Below are positions 1 to 10,908 of a stretch of 64,000 bases of DNA, piece by piece. Origin of the DNA: Forficula auricularia (taxonomy: Eukaryota; Arthropoda; Insecta; Dermaptera; Forficulidae); contig JALMQS010000681.1 of the NCBI GenBank assembly GCA_024734495.1, positions 6,605,542-6,669,541 of the forward strand, read 5' to 3'. Positions within the stretch are counted from its first letter, which is position 1. Every line of letters starts with the position of its first letter. Below the pieces are notes generated by a model that did no database searches, was not told the DNA's origin, and worked only from the letters and a program-made list of their open reading frames with translations. Position numbers and translations under genes: made by a program.

Positions 1-1311
1 TGGAAAATGCGGCGTCTCTCGGGAATCCACAAAACATCTTTAAGGGTGTCAAAAGTCAAGCCCCTATGACATAGTAGCTAATAGGTGATTTAAATTATGC
101 CACACCCAAAATTAGCAGCTATTTAAATAAGAGACAGTTGTGAAGTTAGTAATTCTGAATAAAATACTCGAAATTGTATCTAATGAATACTTTTTGTTAC
201 AAATTATCTTCAACCCTTAAACATTAACTTATTTAAAGTACCAACTATCAAATTAATCTAAAGAGGCTAAGAAAACAAGGAAAAATATTATAAAAAAATT
301 CATTTTTTATTTATTTTTATCAAATTTAGTCATTGGAATTCATAACCTCAAAAGAAAGTTAGTTGAACTCTCTATTGGCGAAAATATGTAATCTCTAAAA
401 AGAAATCTCTTCTTCTATCCAACATGGAGAGGACAATCAATCCAGTACTATAGGCGGCTGCACATTCTTGGTGTAACTACTTCTCTCAACGGTGAATAAC
501 AAACATATTATTTTGGAAGAAAAGTTTTGTTTGTTATTAGGGGCTATATTATAAGAAAAGAATTTCAACGAAAATGGGTAATTACATATGTTTTTAAAAG
601 GACCCTAAAATTCTTGTAATGCCTGAATATAGATTGCCCAAAATATGTTACCAAAGAATGTTTACCCTTAGTAATGATCAGAGTCATCCAATCGATTAAT
701 ACTGAGCCAGTCAAATGAAAAACTTTTTCAATGTTTTAAATAAAGCAGAAATTTGGCTTAGACAGGGCCCAGAAGACGTCGGTGTAACATAAAAAACCTA
801 ACAGGGAACTGGAAGCTTATTATTTTAAGGAGGATAACAGAATGGTTAATTCCTTCTTTGCCCCTCTTTATAGATTAATCGATTATGGCCAGGGAGGAAT
901 TTTGAAAATGAGGGCTCTTATTTGGATGATGAAAATTCCTCATCAGGCTAGAGTGGGCAATATAAAAACAATATATTTTTGGCTCAATGGGTCTGGGCAC
1001 AAGATAAACCCTGAGATCGTGTTCTCCAATTGTAATATGATGAAAATAAAAATATGTTTCATATTTTAAATGTATGTCGGATATATAATGCGTTGAGGGA
1101 AGTTTATTTGAGGGACTTTATTGAAAATATTGCAAAATTTTTGGGCCTTTGGGCTTACAGAATTTAAGGAGATTATATAATTTTATCGCGGAGTGCTCTA
1201 CGTCTTTTATTATAAATGAATAAAGTAGGGAAGGAGAGGTAATGCTTCTTTTTTGTATGTGTTCACAATTTTTTTTCTTCACAATCCTTGTATTGAATTT
1301 TACTAATTCTA
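1..1311. other. AT-rich stretch without recognisable feature
   Basis: I see no gene, repeat family member or RNA here. A 75-codon open frame at 842-1069 (plus) follows a GGAGG-like string, but the peptide has no recognisable domain and its composition fits random AT-rich sequence. Confidence 0.5.
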
Positions 1312-1850
1312 TACGAGCCCTGTCCCAACTCAATTGGCCCACCAATATATTTTCTTTTTAAATAAAATTATGCTAATTCACGGTAAATTTAATTTAAATA
1401 TTTATTTTTATTATCATTTGGAACAACATTTTAAACAATTTAAAACATTTTATTGTAACATTTAATTTAAAATTATTTTTTAATTGTTAAAAACAAGGAA
1501 AATATACAAAATCCAAAACCTTTATAACTGTGTGACGTCGCCTTTATTTTTAATTACGGTTTGAATTCTTTTGGACAACGTACTTATTAAGTTTTGACAT
1601 TCATCTTGAGTGAAAGTATCCCAAATATTTTGAAGTTTGTGTTTTAATTCGACTACGTTTCTAGCTGGTTGTATTCGTAATAGCTTTTTCATTGTGTGCC
1701 AAAGAGTTTCTATTGGTGACAAGTCGGGACTGTTTGCCACCCACTCCAAAAGTGGAACATTATGATCAGAAAGCCATTTTAAAGATTTTCTTGATGTATG
1801 ACAGGCCGCCCCGTCTTATTGGAACACAAATCATTTTTCCTTTTCAATAA
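1312..1850 (-). mobile_element. Tc1-family transposon, 3' half only
   Basis: The left edge (about 1312-1345) carries a terminal repeat, TACGAGCCCTGTCCCAACTC, which also occurs with few changes at the right edge of a second Tc1 fragment near 54770-54803. The rest contains the C-terminal part of a transposase on the minus strand. The 5' half and the other terminal repeat are missing, so this is a dead, truncated copy. Homology fades into AT-rich DNA near 1850. The end assignment is inferred from the match between the two partial copies. Confidence 0.75.
1522..1830 (-). pseudogene. Tc1-type DD34E transposase, C-terminal fragment
   Basis: Read on the minus strand the frame gives FVFQ-stop-DGAACHTS and continues to WVANSPDLSPIETLWHTMK and a stop at 1522. 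These are the second catalytic Asp block (normally QQDGA.CH) and the Glu block (NSPDLSPIE.LW) of the Tc1 RNase-H-like transposase. I count 34 residues between the Asp and the Glu, so it is DD34E. One in-frame TAA replaces the second Gln codon of QQDGA. The N-terminal DNA-binding domain and the first catalytic Asp are absent. The intact part after the stop is 75 codons (1522-1749 from its first Met). In a working element the protein would cut and paste the transposon into TA sites; this copy cannot. Confidence 0.9.
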
Positions 1851-2550
1851 TAAAAAATAAAATAATTTTCGAAATATTTGTAGAATTACAAAAGAAATTA
1901 CTGAATATATTATTTATATTTTCGTGGTTCATATTCCTTTAAGAAAAATTAAAAGTAATATTTAAAAAAAGTTAACTTTTCGAAAAGTAATATAACTGCT
2001 TTATCAACTGGAAATTTCGACACTTATGAATTTTTTGAACTACTTAAGTCATTTTCGATAAAAAAAAGAAAAGAGAATATATTGATTGCTTGACTTCTAA
2101 AACCTTCATATATTTTTTGTTTTATTGATTGTTTTCTTAAATATCCAGCATATATGAGTAAAACAAATAAAAAGTTTCACAAATGTATTTTTATAAAAAA
2201 TTATTTCCCATTCTAATTCCATTCTAAATTTAAATTTATGTTTATGATTTTTTTTCTTTTCCATTCGATGCGCGTTCAACCGAGAAGTAGCCCAGGGACG
2301 GCAGACACATTTTGTAAATTATATACCTATATACCTGTATGTCAGGTGAGATAATAAATACTCTCTATAAGTAGGTATGTTGGGAATTCCAAAGATTTTG
2401 ATAAAAATCAACAAAAATAAATAATATAGGAATATTATGTAATGATATACCTACTAATAATAGTTGAAAAGATAAATAGATAAAAGATTAAATAAAAGGT
2501 AGGTTATGAATATCTCAAGCTTGAGTTGTTTACCAAAAAAGAATTTAGTC
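1851..2550. other. AT-rich stretch without recognisable feature
   Basis: No coding or repeat signature recognised. A short GC-richer patch near 2270-2300 has no family I know. Confidence 0.4.
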
Positions 2551-3391
2551 TTTTTGATTTTAAATCGATTCTTCCACGTTATCAGTAGAGGTTGCCATTA
2601 ATAGTCAAAATTTCAAAAATGGAATGCAATTAGGTTATTCCGCTAGTATTAGATAAGAATGGATCGTTATTTTTGATTTTAAGCCGATTCCTCCATGTCT
2701 TCAGCAATGGTTACCACTAATAATCGAAAGGTCAAAAACCTAATGTAGAATTGTTATTCCTCAAGTATTAGATGAGAATCGATCACTATTTTTGATTTTA
2801 ACTCGATTCCTCCATGTCTTCAGCAATGGTTACCAATAATAACCGAAACGTCAAAAATCCAATATAGAATTGTTATTCCTCAAGTATTACATCAGAATCA
2901 ATCACTATTTTTTATTTTAACTCGATTTTTCCATGTCTTCTGCAATGTTACCAATAAAAACCGAAACGTCAAAAATCCAATATAGAATGGTTATTCCTCA
3001 AGTACTAGATGAGAATCAATCACTATTTTTGATTTTAATTTGATTCCTCTATCTCTTCAGCAACGGTTACCAATAAAAACCGAAACGTCAAAATCAAATA
3101 TAGAATGATTATTCCTCAAGTACTAGATGAGAATCAATCACTATTTTTGATTTTAAATTGGTTCCTCTATGTCTTCAGCAATGGTTACCAATAAAAACCG
3201 AAACGTCAAAATCTAATATAGAATGGTTATTCCTCAAGTATTAGATCAGAATCAATCACTATTTTTGATTTTAACTCGATTCCTCCATGTCTTCAGCAAT
3301 GGTTACCAATAAAAACCGAAATGTCAAAATCCAATATAGAATGGTTATTCCTCAAGTACTAGATCAGAATCAATCACTATTTTTGATTTTA
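2551..3391. repeat. Tandem array, 118-119 bp unit, about 7 copies
   Basis: The anchor TTTTTGATTTTAA recurs at 2551, 2670, 2789, 2908, 3026, 3144, 3262 and 3380, giving steps of 119, 119, 119, 118, 118, 118 and 118 bp. Later units are closer to each other than to the first. Each unit holds a conserved order of words: TTGATTTTAACTCGATTCC, CATGTCTTCAGCAATGGTTA, CCAATAAAAACCGAAACGTC, TATAGAATGGTTATTCCTCA and GATCAGAATCAATCACTA. The GGTT...AACC pair immediately before GAAACGTC could form a short stem. The array ends abruptly at 3391 against (ATCC)n. No coding frame runs through it. Confidence 0.93.
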
Positions 3392-4041
3392 TCCATCCAT
3401 CCATCTGCACGCACTTCTAAAAAATAAAGTCAAAATGGCACTTTTTGGCCTCTCGACGAAACCCCAGGTAATTTTTGACAAAATCGTCACGTGCTAAAAT
3501 TCAATCTAATTGAATAATAGAATTTGTGACCTTAATCGTGTCCATGGATTCCGTAGTTTTTACCTGACCCTTTGAAGTCCCGCTTGGCGCGAGACCGATT
3601 ACAATTCTTTACCCATGCTTCGCATTGGATAAAGTAAAAATATTCGGGAATCTTTGGAATAATGAAATTCTAAGACTCTGATAAAGCAAAAATGGCGCCA
3701 TATCGGACGGTACCTAGAGCGAAATACTGTATATAGGCCACCATGAGTTCATGCTTGCTCGCATGGCTGCGCTGAAATTCATGATGCCAAAAACTGTTAA
3801 ATTTTCTATAGGATTTTGACAGGCTGTCCTGTATTGATATATATAGTATTTGCTAGAGCGCTCTCGGAGCTAAATCCGCCACTGCCGTTTCATTTTTGAA
3901 CGGTCTTTGATACAATCATTTGAAATTGTTAATTTAGCCATTCAGTTAAAAATATATTTGGCATTTCACTATTGTCAGTGTTTAGGATAATATCGAATTG
4001 ATCTTTTGAAATAATATCAGTTGAAATCACATTAAAAATAT
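3392..4041. other. Unclassified intergenic stretch
   Basis: Begins with ATCCATCCATCC and is somewhat richer in G+C than its surroundings. It looks like old repeat material, but I recognise no family, terminal repeats or open frame. Confidence 0.35.
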
Positions 4042-4049
4042 CCTTAGAC

Positions 4050-4903
4050 CAGGGCTCTCCAACCCGCGGACCACGGCCCGCATGCGACCCAGCAAAGCAA
4101 TGAATGCGGCCCCAAATAAAATTACCAACTTCCTTAAAACATTGAGATTTTTATATTACTGGAAAACATATCTGATACAATTTGACTTATTTTTTTTTCT
4201 TTTCTAAAACAAAAAGAAATTGAAAAATGAAAATCGCCCCAGAAGTTTTCGAAGAAATTTTATAAGGCAGATTTTCAATTTTGAATATAAAAAAATATAT
4301 CAAGATTTCCGAAAAAATAATCACAATTTTGGCATATTTTTGTTCCATTTTTATAGATTTAAATATTTTCCGTACAAACTTCCTGATTGAATATATGGAA
4401 ATGAAAGTAAATTTAACAATTGGTATATTTATTAAAATTTTATAAAAATTATCTATCCAGAATGAAATATTCCTCCGGGCTTCACAATATTTATTCACTT
4501 TTTAGAAATATGAATTTACATAATATACCTACTTGAAGCTATTTTCGAGAACAAATTTCACTAAAAGCAAAATTTAATGCTCAACTATCAGGTTTAAAAA
4601 TATGAAGTTTCGGATACTTAAAAATTATTCTTCATCTCATATTTCTATTTTTTTTTTTTTTTTTTTTTAATATTTATTATTTCAGTAATTAAAATTTTGT
4701 GAAGTGGTACATGATTTAACAATAAAATCCTGAAAGAAAACAACTCGAAGATTATTATGCTAAGACATTTTTGCTTCTTTGTCATAGAAGAAATCATTAT
4801 TCTACAATATTAACTATCTTTTTTGATTAACAAATAATATCAATTGAATTAGTACCTATATTTTATATGCGGCCTGTGTTACCCAAAAGGTTGGACACCC
4901 CTG
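4050..4903. mobile_element. Non-autonomous hAT element with 8-bp TSD
   Basis: Imperfect terminal inverted repeats, CAGGGCTCTCCAACC on the left and GGTTGGACACCCCTG on the right, bound an 854-bp AT-rich body. The flanks are CCTTAGAC (4042-4049) and CCTTAGAA (4904-4911), a 7/8 target duplication; 8-bp duplications and CAGGG-type ends are the hAT signature. The body has no transposase; the 103-codon minus-strand frame at 4187-4498 is low-complexity. Parts of the body (near 4190-4330 and 4745-4815) match the shorter element at 35620-35976 in reverse orientation, so both belong to one family. Confidence 0.85.
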
Positions 4904-5539
4904 CCTTAGAACTTAGGTGTCTTCTCTATTAATTCAATTCTAAGTACCATGTTTGTTACCTGTATAAACATTCCCTACTATTCCTGTTACAAATTTACTA
5001 TGAATACGAATAATACAACATCAAATAAAATCTTTCCATTTTTTTTACCTTTTTGGCAATTATTATTTTTCTTTAAATTATAGGTAGGTTGTAAACAATT
5101 TGTATTCAGAAATGCTGGTGTCCTCTTTGATTAATTCATATAAATAATTAACGTCCAATGCCTCTAATTTCAACATCTACCTACATTAATTATTTAAATG
5201 AATTATTTTTCTTGATATAATGTTTCATTCAGAACATTGTTATTAATATTGGAAAATGTTGGAATTAGGCACGTTCGATGTCACGAGCTCTTTTGGGAGC
5301 TCTAACGGAAACGAAATTATTGTTCATTGGAATGATTTCTCGTAAAATTATCATATCTAATAAAAAAATAATTATCAAAATCAAAATCATATCAGTGTAG
5401 TGAATATTTACTGAAGTGTTGAGTAAGTACAAGGATCCTTGATTTAAAGAGTAGCAGATTTTTTGAATGTTAAAAAGAAACCTAGAAGTTGTCCTCTGTT
5501 TGATGCAAATCCGATTGGATAATTTATTTGTTTAATACT

Positions 5540-5745
5540 ATAGTTTTGAAGATTTGACGTCATCATCAGTCTTTTTAAATAGAAATATTTTATATGTTAT
5601 TACTCATGGGGTCAAATATCCGATTGGATACAGAAAATAGAGTAATTGACCCCATGAGAAATAACAGATAAAATATTTCTAAATAAAAAGACAGATGATG
5701 TCAAACCTTCGAAACTATAGTCTCAAAAAGAAAAATCTTCTAAAT
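5540..5745. repeat. Short palindromic element with ACTATAGT ends
   Basis: Left arm (about 5537-5620) and right arm (about 5637-5725) are inverted copies: ACTATAGTTTTGAAG...GTCATCATCAGTCTTTTTA against TAAAAAGACAGATGATGTC...CTTCGAAACTATAGTC. The sequence CCCATGAG and its complement sit near the centre. The GAAACTATAGTCTC end is shared with repeats at 20135, 51288 and 61428. No coding capacity. Confidence 0.75.
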
Positions 5746-5769
5746 TAAAAAAAAAATATATTATATTAA

Positions 5770-5812
5770 ATAGATGTTTCGGGCCTAGTTGAACCAATCT
5801 TCAGTTAACACA
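5770..5812 (-). other. Hairpin with CTGAAGA and GAAAC flanks (solo)
   Basis: On the minus strand CTGAAGA (5804-5798) is followed by a weakly pairing GG...CC segment and GAAACATC. The same arrangement recurs elsewhere in the window (22.6, 45.9 and 61.4 kb). It resembles the conserved boxes of a hammerhead ribozyme, but the stem here is poor. It may be just a fragment of a repeat. Confidence 0.4.
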
Positions 5813-5957
5813 ATACTTTTTTATGTAGATTTAAAAGAAGAATAAGAAAATTGTATATCTGTGAAGAATTTGAACAAAAATATTAAAAGTTTTAAATATT
5901 AGTTACATATTTATATTTGGTATAGAAAAAATTATTTATTCATTGTATAAATAATAA

Positions 5958-6243
5958 AAAAATTCAAATCTTTTAAAAAACAATCTTTATTAACTCAGAC
6001 GTTTCGGGAATATTTCACTTTATCAATGGCAATTTCAAATTTAAAAAAAAGTTGCTTCCTCTAATGTTTAGAAAGCAACCCTTGCTATATGTTGCTTAAG
6101 GGATGCTTTCTAAACATAAGAGGAAGGAACTTTTTTTTCTTTTTTTGAATTTTGAAACTGCCATTGATAAAGGGAGAAATTCTCCCGAAACGTCTGAGTT
6201 AATAAATGTTTGTAAGATTGTTTTTTAAAATATTTGTATTTAA
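5958..6243. repeat. Palindromic element with inverted GACGTTTCGG/CCGAAACGTC
   Basis: Arms of about 120 bp (left about 5958-6083, right about 6108-6243) are imperfect inverted copies: AACTCAGACGTTTCGGGAAT on the left answers CTCCCGAAACGTCTGAGTT on the right, and TTTAGAAAGCAACCC answers GGATGCTTTCTAAAC near the centre. The GGGAG...CTCCC stem before GAAACGTC on the right arm (about 6165-6190) is well paired. No open frame. Confidence 0.85.
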
Positions 6244-7393
6244 TTTATATTTGGTATATATATATATGTATTATTTGTATTAAGCAAAAAACAATCTCAT
6301 AGGTTTCTTTTTATACAAGGATCCTTCTTAAGTAATTGTACTAGAAGTGATTAATTATATAGAAGTTGTAAAAAATACTCTATAATAAAAGACAGGGGTC
6401 GGCGGATTGACAAGTTTTTAAGTTCAAATTTCGCAGCACGTTTGTTAGAATCCGATAATTATATAAAGCCTCCAAATTATATCCAATTTTGTAATTTACG
6501 ATCTTATAACTTAAATTTAGATGAAATTTTCAACATCTATAATATCAATCAATTAGAATTGTTCTGCCTTATAATTAAAATGGAATGTGATGATGAATCA
6601 ATAATCATTTTTTTTTAATAAACTATCATCATAAATCTCAGTTGTGTTGATGAAGAAAAGAATGCCGTTAAAAATGGGCGTAGCTCCGTTTTAATCCTAT
6701 AATAATATGTTTTCCTTTTTGTACGGTGGAAAAAGATATTGAACTATAACCAAAGATATAAACGATCGCGGTTTTCTGTTTCTTTCTCTTTCATTTGGTG
6801 GTGTAAGCGATTATTTATTAAATAAGGCGAAGGAAAACGAAATGGAAAATTTTTAGTATTATTCTTTTTTTTAATAGTAAGTATTGCACTTTCGATTCGT
6901 ATATCGTGGGCGCAATAGCACAAGAGAGAAAGAAGGACTTTCCCTTGCTAGACAATTAATTGACTTGTCTTCCAGGTCTTCCAGGGACGGTTAATCATCG
7001 TTAGTGAAAGCCCAGCCAATTGATGATTAGAAAGATGACAAGGATCAGGTTGGCCATTCCATCAACCAAGGGTATAAATATTTTTACGACAAGTCGTGTA
7101 ACAGGTAAAAAGGGAAATTAGCTTTGGCGGATTTTCAATTATCCGTAGTCGATTTTGGTTTTTAAATCTTGATTGATGTTTCTTGAATAAAACAGGTATA
7201 CGATAAATAACAAACTTGTTAGAATTTTAATTTAAGAACAAGACATTTCGGTTCATATTATAGTGAAAATTCGGATGTTGTTTCGATATAATATTTGATT
7301 TGAATACAAGAAAAAAATTTTATCGATTGAAAATCAGGAAGAGAAATGAATAAGGTTTTCCTCTGGTTGATGTAAATAAACATATAGGTACAA
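6244..7393. other. Apparently unique intergenic DNA
   Basis: About 1.1 kb with no match to other parts of the window and less monotonous composition than its surroundings. It includes GACAATTAATTGACTTG (near 6950), CCAATTGATGATTAG (near 7016) and GGTATAAATATTTTTACGAC (near 7070). Sites of the TAATTG/CAATTA type would suit homeodomain binding, but this is guesswork in AT-rich DNA. Confidence 0.3.
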
Positions 7394-7395
7394 TA

Positions 7396-8030
7396 GCGCG
7401 GTCCTTATTTTGGGTATTTTTGCATTTTTACGCTGACAGAGGTTTATATGGTTCGAAATAAATAAAAAAATACTCTCCAAGTTTCAAGTCTCTATGTCAA
7501 TTTTAACCTGTGAATCACAGCGATGCAAGTTTTCCATCTAAATAATATGGAGTTTTTGGCATTGAACGAATTTTTTATTCGGGCCAAAGTAATGGTTGAA
7601 AAATTTAAAATTCTCTAGACATTATTCTTATATTAGTAGCTATCCTTCCGAATTTTTACAGATTTTTAGCTATTATCATTTTGGATTCTATAACTTATTA
7701 GCATTAGGATACTAGCAGTATTTTATCTAACTGTAACACAAAAATTATAATAGCTAAAAATCTGTAAAAATTATGAAGGATATCTACTATTATAAAGATA
7801 AAGTCTACACAGTTTCAAATTTTTTGAACTATTACTTTCGTCGGAATAAAAAATTGATCGTTCAATACGGAAAACCCCATGTTATTTAAATGGGAAACTT
7901 GCATCGCTGTGGGCAAAGGTTAAAATTGAGATAGAGACTTGAAACTTGAGGGATATTTTTTTATTTATTTAAAACCATATGAGGCTCTGTCAGGACAAAA
8001 ATTTGAAAATACCCAAAATAAGGACCACCT
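7396..8030. mobile_element. Foldback DNA transposon, TA-flanked (copy 1)
   Basis: The 635-bp element is almost wholly an inverted repeat. It begins GCGCGGTCCTTATTTTGGGT, ends with the complement ACCCAAAATAAGGACCACCT, and is flanked by TA on both sides (7394-7395, 8031-8032). The arms meet near 7690 around the words TTTTTACAGATTTTTAGCTAT / ATAGCTAAAAATCTGTAAAA. A second, interrupted copy lies at 55044-55829. TA flanks and TIRs point to the Tc1/mariner superfamily, probably as a MITE; no transposase remains. Confidence 0.85.
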
Positions 8031-8284
8031 TAAGGTATATATTGAAAAGACAAAGTCCCCCCCCCCCTCCAACGTTTCCTCTAATTTTTTTGCTAACAAA
8101 AGTATATAGGAGCAAAAATGTTCAAAACGAATGTAAAAGTGTACGAGTGGGAGGAGAGGTCCTGTGCCAATTCCAAAATAAATTTTTACTTAACTTTTAC
8201 TTTTTTTTTGTGAAATTTGGATTTTTGCCATTTTTAGATGCACTTATTTTATAAAATGAAATAAAAAAATGTTGAGAGCAGAAT

Positions 8285-8790
8285 ACAAAAACGGCAAAAT
8301 GCCATGGTTTCGTTGAATTTTTTTAATTAAAATAGTTTCAGCCCTTTTTGAGATATTTAAAAAAAACATTTTTCTTCATACACGATTACAATAATTGCCC
8401 ATACCTTGCATGGTAAAGTAAAAAGAAAAGGTGATGTTTAAAAATCTTTTTTATATATTAAAGAGGGGTAGATATTAAGGGGTTTTTTTACCTTAGATTG
8501 GCTATACGTGGTCATCGATGTCGCCTCGTGCATTTCTCGACACTAAATGAATCGAAGAATAAGTATTGAAAGAATCCCGTTTCGCGATAAGATAATTTGC
8601 CCGGCCAATATTCTACGAAATATTTCGATAGGAAATCATTGAAGAAATTCTCAAATGCACTTTTTATACAATTCAATGCTCTTTGATTATTACGATTTAA
8701 TTCTTATGTAATTATAAAATGTTTGACAGGATTGTGGGGGAGTTAATGAAAACGAGAACACCACTAACCGAAATATGTTTGAATAATTGA
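8285..8790. repeat. Dispersed repeat X, copy 1 (uninterrupted)
   Basis: From GCCATGGTTTCGTTGAATTT through GAAAACGAGAACACCACTAA this matches 46750-47420 almost base for base except for a MITE inserted there. It includes GGTGATGTTTAAAAAT, GATTGGCTATACGTGGTC and GCCCGGCCAATATTCTACG. The junction AATAGTTTCA|GCCCTTT at 8331-8347 is the empty site for the MITE at 46791. Family unknown; no terminal repeats or frame found. Confidence 0.85.
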
Positions 8791-9299
8791 AAATTAAATT
8801 TGCAAAAAATTGAGTGAACATTTTTAAATAAATAAAAAACGAAATTGTAAAAAAAATAATAATAAATTTTATTATTATAATTGAATAAAAAACAGACAAA
8901 TTATATATTCGCATATATTTGTATGTACCTATATATATAGGGTTAAATAAAGTAAAATTTTTCGATGTCTTAACCTCAAAACATAGGGTCCCCGGGTTTT
9001 TTAAGTGGTCCGTGAAAATTTTCAGTAGAAAGTACAAATATTTTTTTATGAACATTTTTATGTTTTTTCATGAAATGTATAGTTTTCCTTATTTTATTTT
9101 TAAAAACTGTTTGTAAGTAAGTTACTATTGTGGTAAAATATACACATGAGAATGAATTTTTTTACGACTAAAATGTGTTTTTTTCGGGGGCCCGTGGATT
9201 TTTTTCAGATTTAGGGGGCTATTGTATGGAAAAGGTTGGGAAGCACTGCCTTAACAGATTTTTTTATATTTATAAATCATACCCTTTAAATACATAAAA

Positions 9300-10242
9300 A
9301 TATATCGTCGCCTTAGAGTGTAAACCTGCTAACTCAGAACAAGGAAATTTTATAGGACAGAGAAAAAACAAACGAAATTTAATATATTGTTGTTGTGGAA
9401 AGAAACTATTTTTACATTTTTTTCTACAACTTACGATTGTAATTTTAACTAGCAGTTTTACTTGGACGATGAAGCATCTCTTTTTTAACCGACTTCAAAA
9501 AAGATGGAGTTTCTCTATTCGACTGAATTTTTTTTTGTGTGCATATGTTACCTAATATCTCCGCCAATTGTGAACCGATTTTGAAAAAAAATTTGCATTG
9601 GGTCCAGTCTAGCTTCCGATTGGTCCCGTTTTTTTCATAGGTATTAGTCCTTTTTTGTTACGTTTGTTCTTTAACTTCTTTGTTTATGAACCGATTTCGA
9701 TGATTCTTTTTTATTGGAAAGGGGGTATCTTAGGGATGGTGCCATATTAATTTGGTCAAGTTCTGATGATATGATCACTATTAATAACATCACTAAATAG
9801 AGAAAAATAAAAATAATTTTTAAGAAAAAAATAAATCCGACCTCAAAAAATTAAAGGCAACAAATAAAATACACTAAAAGGTATAAAATAATTATTATCT
9901 TATTTAGTTACAACTAAACGACGAAATATTAACCTGAAATTATTTTTGAAATCGGTACCAAACAAACTATACCTATAAGCGAGCATACCCTCCAAACGAA
10001 TGCGATTAATAAAAGGTATATGTTTGGCACCGACTTCAAAAAGTAATTTCATGTTAATATTTCGTCGTTTAATTGTAACTAGATAAGATAATAATTATTT
10101 TATACCTTTTAGTGTATTTTATTTGTTGCATTTAATTTTTTGAAGTCGGTTTTATTTTTTTCTTAAAAATTATTTTTATTTTTCGAACAGTATTAATATG
10201 CCATATATGATTTAGCAGGCTTACACTCTAAGGCGATGATAT
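9300..10242. mobile_element. TIR element with TATCGTCGCCTTAGAGTG ends, interrupted
   Basis: Left end TATATCGTCGCCTTAGAGTG (9301-9320) and right end CACTCTAAGGCGATGATAT frame the element. The short uninterrupted relative at 51329-51588 has the same ends and the same inner words (TGTTCGAAA, GATGAAGCATCTC/GAGATGCAGCATC). Compared with it, the copy here has a nested repeat of about 0.67 kb (9487-10152) inserted in its middle, and it lies in the opposite orientation. Confidence 0.85.
9487..10152. mobile_element. Nested repeat bounded by AACCGACTTCAAAA, with large palindrome
   Basis: Begins AACCGACTTCAAAAAAGATG and ends TTTTTGAAGTCGGTTTT. The first third contains TTGCATTGGGTCCAGTCTAG and GATTGGTCCCG, also found on the minus strand at 22974-23130. 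The second part (about 9835-10152) is a palindrome with arms of about 150 bp, for example AAGGTATAAAATAATTATTA answering TAATAATTATTTTATACCTT. The ACCGACTTCAAAAAA word is common in insect repeats to my knowledge. It splits the element at 9300-10242, so it is younger. Confidence 0.8.
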
Positions 10243-10905
10243 GTGAATATACACATTTAATTTGTCAGTCTTTTTAATTAAATTAGAATAATAAAACTCA
10301 TTATTTTTTTCGACTTTATTATTTACTCAATTTTTTATAAATTTTAATTTAAATTTTTTGTACAAGTTTCGAGTAGGTACCAGTCTTTTCGTCTTCATTG
10401 ACTTCAATCACTTTACATATTTTCAGAATCAATATTGAAAATTTTGTATGGAGGACACTATGTGTAAATTGATGTAGAGGTCGTATTATGGCTAATCAAA
10501 TTTCTACAATGAACTGGTATTAAGCCCGGGCTTGCTGTTTCGTAGTCAAAAATTCTTATCAAGTCCGCCAGCCACCTAAAAAAATGAGTAAATCTACAAA
10601 TCTAATTTATAGTGAGTTTTATATCATTTTTTGGACAAAATAAAAAACAGCTAGTTTTTTTAAAATGTTAAAAAACTTCATTTGATGATAAATTTTCCCC
10701 TATTAATTTTGTGAAAAGTGCAAATATAAACGATGATAAAAATTTAAAAATCCGTCAAATTTATTAATACGTTTCTGTAGGAATAATATGAAAAAATAGA
10801 AAAAGAATTAATAACTAACAGATTAGAGAAACAAAATTTCATTTTAAGATTTCACGATTTTTCTGGAACTATTGGTGCTACTAATTTAAAATTTAGTTTA
10901 ATTAC
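10243..10905. other. AT-rich stretch without recognisable feature
   Basis: No gene or repeat recognised. A weak GC patch near 10520-10575 has no open frame of note. Confidence 0.4.
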
Positions 10906-10908
10906 TAG

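Noticed and set aside
842..1069. 75-codon plus-strand frame preceded by an AGGAGG-like word
   Set aside because: The context is eukaryotic and repeat-rich; the Shine-Dalgarno-like word is chance, and the peptide shows no domain.
2551..3391. CRISPR array
   Set aside because: The whole 118-bp unit repeats with no unique spacers; it is a satellite-type array in a eukaryotic context.
4187..4498. 103-codon minus-strand frame with hydrophobic runs
   Set aside because: It lies inside a non-autonomous hAT element, is dominated by Ile/Phe/Lys from AT-rich DNA and has no family resemblance.
8690..9055. 121-codon minus-strand frame
   Set aside because: Longest open frame in the area but low-complexity (Phe/Ile/Tyr), crossing the end of repeat X; no domain seen.
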